A stretch of DNA of 26,535 bases, from the NCBI GenBank assembly GCA_964529975.1, contig CAZGXW010000040.1:1-26535 (forward strand), written 5' to 3'. Below the pieces are notes generated by a model that saw only the letters and a list, made by a program, of their open reading frames with translations, was not told the origin of the DNA and did not search any database. Below, one piece after another: positions 23,905 to 26,535 of this stretch; position 1 is the stretch's first letter; every line of letters starts with the position of its first letter. A program made the position numbers and the translations under genes. The stretch is from JADFMN01 sp964529975 (GTDB lineage: Bacteria > Armatimonadota > Fimbriimonadia > Fimbriimonadales > Fimbriimonadaceae).

Positions 23905-24228
23905 ATGGGTGCCAACCTCGCCTTGACCGCAGCAGATTTCGAGAAGGAAGTCCTTCAGTCCGACGTCCCCGTCCTGGTGGATTTCTGGGCGACCTGGTGC
24001 GGCCCCTGCATGGCGATTGCCCCCCACGTCGAGGCCATAGCGGCCGAGCTCGCTGGCAAGGCCAAGGTCTTCAAGGTCGACGTCGACTCCGACGGCGACG
24101 TCGCCGCCCGGTACGGGGTCATGTCCATCCCGGCACTGATCGTCTTCAAGGGCGGCCAAGAGGTCGACCGCATGGTCGGCGCAGGCCCCAAGGACGCGAT
24201 CAAGAACCTGCTCGAGCGACACATCTGA
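23905..24228 (+). CDS. trxA: thioredoxin (first of tandem pair)
   Basis: Thioredoxin reduces protein disulfides in the cytosol and is recharged by TrxB. The 107-residue protein has the full fold: VLVDFWATWCGPC with the redox pair Cys32 and Cys35 in WCGPC, VFKVDVDSDGDVAARYGVMSIPALIVFKGG with the cis-Pro in SIPA, and the C-terminal helix KDAIKNLLE. All active-site residues are classical. There is no signal peptide. ATG 23905 has a GGAG about 11 bases upstream. A second thioredoxin lies 52 bases downstream and is clearly related, so the pair looks like a duplication. Confidence 0.96.
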   Translation: MGANLALTAADFEKEVLQSDVPVLVDFWATWCGPCMAIAPHVEAIAAELAGKAKVFKVDVDSDGDVAARYGVMSIPALIVFKGGQEVDRMVGAGPKDAIKNLLERHI

Positions 24229-24280
24229 GCAGGCCCCAGGCCCCTAGAACCCAAACCGCGCTTCCCTGCATTATAGAGGC

Positions 24281-24592
24281 ATGAACGCTTTGAAGGCCGA
24301 CTTCCAGAAGGAAGTCCTCGAGTCCCCCATCCCCGTCCTGGTCGACTTTTCCGCGACCTGGTGCGGGCCGTGCCGCGCGATCGAGCCCTTCGTCCACCAG
24401 GTCGCTAGCGAGGTCGAGGGCAAGGCCAAGGTCGTGACCATCGACGTCGACGAGCACGCGGACGTCGCCAGCAAGTACGGCGTGATGAGCATCCCCACGC
24501 TCATCGTGTTCAAAGGCGGACAAGAGGTCGACCGGCTCGTGGGCGCCGCGCCGAAAGACAGGATTTCCAGCCTCATCTCAAACCACCTCTAA
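24281..24592 (+). CDS. thioredoxin (second of tandem pair)
   Basis: This 103-residue thioredoxin has WCGPC (Cys28, Cys31), the cis-Pro in SIPT and the KGGQEVDR stretch shared with its upstream neighbour. The Trp that normally precedes the active site by two residues (FWATWCGPC) is Ser here (FSATWCGPC), and Arg follows the second Cys. Redox function is expected but partner preference may differ from the first copy. ATG 24281 is preceded by CATTATAGAGGC: either the AGAGG is an SD placed unusually close, or the TATA-like hexamer is a -10 and the mRNA is leaderless. A strong hairpin follows 12 bases after the stop. Confidence 0.95.
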   Translation: MNALKADFQKEVLESPIPVLVDFSATWCGPCRAIEPFVHQVASEVEGKAKVVTIDVDEHADVASKYGVMSIPTLIVFKGGQEVDRLVGAAPKDRISSLISNHL

Positions 24593-24604
24593 GAGCGGCA
24601 ACTC

Positions 24605-24632
24605 GGAGGGCCGTCCCACCGGACGGCCCTCC
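24605..24632 (+). terminator. strong hairpin after the second thioredoxin gene
   Basis: GGAGGGCCGTCC (24605-24616) and GGACGGCCCTCC (24621-24632) form a perfect 12-bp GC-rich stem with a CACC loop, 12 bases after the stop. Only TT follows before CATAAT, so the U-tract is weak; termination would rely on the stem. It separates the thioredoxins from murJ. Confidence 0.65.
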
Positions 24633-24634
24633 TT

Positions 24635-24640
24635 CATAAT
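24635..24640 (+). promoter_or_regulatory. candidate -10 element just upstream of murJ
   Basis: CATAAT matches five of six bases of the -10 consensus and lies 8 bases before GTG 24649, directly after the terminator stem. The transcript would begin at or near the start codon. No -35 is seen, and the preceding bases are the hairpin arm. GGGGCGAA between it and the GTG is at best a poor SD. Confidence 0.35.
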
Positions 24641-24648
24641 GGGGCGAA

Positions 24649-26220
24649 GTGTCCGAAGCCCCGATCGTGCCCACCGCCGCCAAGGCCGGCGGCATCATGG
24701 TGGCCAGCCTTTTCCTCAGTCGCGTGCTGGGCTTCGTGCGCGACATGGTGATCACCGCGCGCTTTGGGCAAGACGCCCTCACCGACGCCTACTACGCCAG
24801 TTTCCAGATCCCTGACCTGCTCTTCTATCTGATCGCGGGCGGCGCTCTGAGTTCCGCATTCATCCCGGTCTTCAGCGAGTACCTCCACACCGACCGCGAG
24901 GAGGACGCTTGGAAGGTGTTCAGCGTGGTGATCACCGTGATGTCCGCCGTCGTGCTGGCTTTCATCGCGCTGTCGTGGGTCTTCGCCGAGCCGCTCGTGT
25001 ACGTCGTCGCGCCGAACATCCCGCAGGAGAGCGTGCCGCTCGTCGCGCACATGAGCCGCATCCTGGTGCCAGCGCAGTACGCGTTCTTCATCGGCGGCGT
25101 GATGCTCGGCACACTGTACGCACGCAAAGTGTTCACGGTCCCCGGCCTCGCGCCGAACATCTACAACATCGGCATCATCGTCGGCGCGCTGGTGGTCTCA
25201 AACGTCGTGGTCCCCGGCGTCGTGGGAATGTCGTGGGGCGCGCTCGTGGGCGCGTTCGTCGGCAACATCATCATCCCGCTCCTGGTGATCCGCAAGATGG
25301 GCGCGAAGTTCACCCTGAGTTTCGACACCAAGCACGAGGGCGTGCGCAAAGTGTTCAAACTCATGCTCCCGGTCGTGCTGGGGCTCTCGCTGCCCGGCGT
25401 GTTCGCGTGGATCCTGCGCGCGTTCGCGTCGGCGTACCCCGAGGGCATCCTCAGCGCGATGGAGCAGTCCAACCGCCTGATGCAGGCACCGCTCGGCGTG
25501 TTCGGACAGGCGCTCGCGCTAGCGGCGTTCCCGGTGCTTTCGCAGTTCTTCGCGCAAGGCAAGATGGACGCGTTCGCCGACCAGATCAACCGCTCGCTCC
25601 GCACGGTGGTGTTCCTGTCGATGCCGGTGGCGGTGCTGTTCGTGGTGGTGCCGGGTCCGATCGTCGAGGCGCTGTACCTGCGCGGGAGTTTCACCGCGGC
25701 GGACGCGGCGAACACGTCCGAGGCGCTGCGGATGTTCGGCATCGGCGTGGCGGCGTGGTGCGTGCAGCCGGTGCTGATGCGCGCGTACTTCTCGGTGCAG
25801 AAGACGTGGCCGCCGGTGGTGATGGGCACGCTGACGACGGGCGTGTTCGCGCTGGTGTCGTGGATGCTGGTGCGCTCGGGGTTCGGGTTCCAGGCGTTGC
25901 CGATCGCGGCTTCGGTGGCGGCGGTGTTCTTGGCGGTGTTGATGCTGGGAACGGTGCACCGCGGGGTGTGCCGACTGGACCTGGCTGGGATCGGACGGAC
26001 GGCGCTGGGCTCGCTGGTCGCGGGTCTGGTGGCGTCGGGGTTTGCTTGGGGAGCGTTGCGGCTAGCGGCGCCGCTCGGCGGACGCGGGGCGAACTTTGGG
26101 TTGCTGGCGGTGCTGGCGTTCGTGCTCCTGTGCGCCGCGTGGGTGTACTACTTCGTGGCGAGGCTGATGAAGATGCCCGAGACCGACACCCTCGCCCGCG
26201 CCATGAAGCGCGGGCAGTAG
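24649..26220 (+). CDS. murJ: lipid II flippase MurJ (MviN)
   Basis: MurJ moves lipid-linked peptidoglycan precursors to the outer face of the cytoplasmic membrane. The 523-residue protein has 13-14 membrane segments and the family opening block SLFLSRVLGFVRDMVITARFG followed by TDAYYASFQIPDLLFYLIAGGALSSAFIPVF, then LAPNIYNIGIIVGAL, and MEQSNRLMQAPLGVFGQALALAAFPVLS in the second half. Start is GTG 24649. Codon choice changes within the gene: from roughly 25400 onward Val, Leu and Ala codons end mostly in G (gtg, ctg, gcg), whereas most of the window prefers C-ending codons. The next gene is convergent with a 4-base gap. Confidence 0.95.
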   Translation: MSEAPIVPTAAKAGGIMVASLFLSRVLGFVRDMVITARFGQDALTDAYYASFQIPDLLFYLIAGGALSSAFIPVFSEYLHTDREEDAWKVFSVVITVMSAVVLAFIALSWVFAEPLVYVVAPNIPQESVPLVAHMSRILVPAQYAFFIGGVMLGTLYARKVFTVPGLAPNIYNIGIIVGALVVSNVVVPGVVGMSWGALVGAFVGNIIIPLLVIRKMGAKFTLSFDTKHEGVRKVFKLMLPVVLGLSLPGVFAWILRAFASAYPEGILSAMEQSNRLMQAPLGVFGQALALAAFPVLSQFFAQGKMDAFADQINRSLRTVVFLSMPVAVLFVVVPGPIVEALYLRGSFTAADAANTSEALRMFGIGVAAWCVQPVLMRAYFSVQKTWPPVVMGTLTTGVFALVSWMLVRSGFGFQALPIAASVAAVFLAVLMLGTVHRGVCRLDLAGIGRTALGSLVAGLVASGFAWGALRLAAPLGGRGANFGLLAVLAFVLLCAAWVYYFVARLMKMPETDTLARAMKRGQ

Positions 26221-26224
26221 TGCG

Positions 26225-26535
26225 TCAGTCCATCTTGATTGCGAAGAAGGCGAAGATACCGGCTATGGAGAAAACGTCACCCAGAAGGACGAGCGCCCAA
26301 ACCCAGGCGTACTTTCCATGCTGGTTGACGCAGCACCACACGATTTCGCCGAGCGACCAGCCGCACGCTAACAAGCCCAAGAACCACGCTGCGCCGAACA
26401 CCCACTCCAAACTCCCATAGGACAACCACACCTGGAACAGGAACCAGCAAACAACAACCGCGAGCGGCGGCAGCAGGCACAAAGCGAACGCCCAACGGTC
26501 TTCCACCCACGGCCGCTTGACGGCGTCCTGCCCGG
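26225..26535 (-). CDS. small three-helix membrane protein, N-terminus beyond the window
   Basis: I do not recognise this protein. The minus-strand frame is open from the window edge to the stop at 26225, about 103 residues, with GTG 26506 as the first possible internal start; the residues before it (AVKRPWVEDRW) read smoothly into the rest, so the gene probably starts outside the window. It has three hydrophobic segments: PPLAVVVCWFLFQVWL, VFGAAWFLGLLACGW, and WVWALVLLGDVFSIAGIFAFF. It is Trp- and Cys-rich and resembles small uncharacterised inner-membrane proteins. It is convergent with murJ, 4 bases apart. Confidence 0.6.
   Translation of the reverse strand, partial: GQDAVKRPWVEDRWAFALCLLPPLAVVVCWFLFQVWLSYGSLEWVFGAAWFLGLLACGWSLGEIVWCCVNQHGKYAWVWALVLLGDVFSIAGIFAFFAIKMD

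Noticed and set aside
24909..26420. 503-codon open frame on the plus strand overlapping murJ in another frame
   Set aside because: Arg/Gly/Ala-rich translation with no domain; it is a shadow caused by the G-ending codons of murJ and runs past the murJ stop into an antisense gene.

Overview
The window is a gene-dense, GC-rich stretch of bacterial chromosome. No gap between genes exceeds about 140 bases, and there is no insertion sequence, phage gene, integrase, CRISPR array or rRNA. The content is mostly core: a flagellar switch and export operon, DNA primase with a primary-type sigma factor, thioredoxin and thioredoxin reductase, the lipid II flippase MurJ, NAD and biotin enzymes, and one tRNA-Gly. 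An HDOD protein, a McsB-type arginine kinase, a FliY-like rotor protein, many alternative start codons and likely leaderless starts suggest a poorly studied, motile, GC-rich lineage. Armatimonadota (Fimbriimonadia) is my best guess, but it is a guess from gene flavour, not a marker match.

Layout. 1-2924 (minus strand): a partial HDOD signalling protein, the RNA ligase RtcB and an M42 aminopeptidase. 3030-7670: a large DUF2339-type membrane protein, a GNAT acetyltransferase (minus), thioredoxin reductase and an unrecognised exported protein with an HExxH zinc motif. 7791-13100: the tight operon fliM-fliY-fliO-fliP-fliQ-fliR-flhB, with stop/start overlaps at several junctions. 13097-16145 (minus): a SulP/STAS anion transporter, then an exported PDZ-S41 protease with a clear rho-independent terminator. 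16229-19315: a divergent McsB-like kinase, an unknown 163-residue protein, nadC and birA, the last three translationally coupled. 19341-19415: tRNA-Gly(GCC), minus. 19479-20252: an inositol-monophosphatase-family enzyme. 20240-23765 (minus): a secreted Gly-rich protein, dnaG and a sigma factor, in that transcription order. 23905-26220: two tandem thioredoxins and murJ. 26225-26535 (minus): a partial small membrane protein.

How the genes work together. The flagellar block supplies the rotor switch (FliM, FliY) and the membrane export gate (FliO/P/Q/R, FlhB). Thioredoxin reductase recharges thioredoxins, and two thioredoxins lie 18 kb away. DnaG and the sigma factor form a reduced macromolecular-synthesis operon without rpsU.

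I see no obvious new defence or mobile system. The items most worth a second look are the HExxH exported protein, the Gly-rich protein ahead of dnaG that looks like a split repeat module, the altered active-site region of the lone McsB, the uncharacterised gene coupled to nadC, and the recurrent -10-like hexamers a few bases upstream of start codons.
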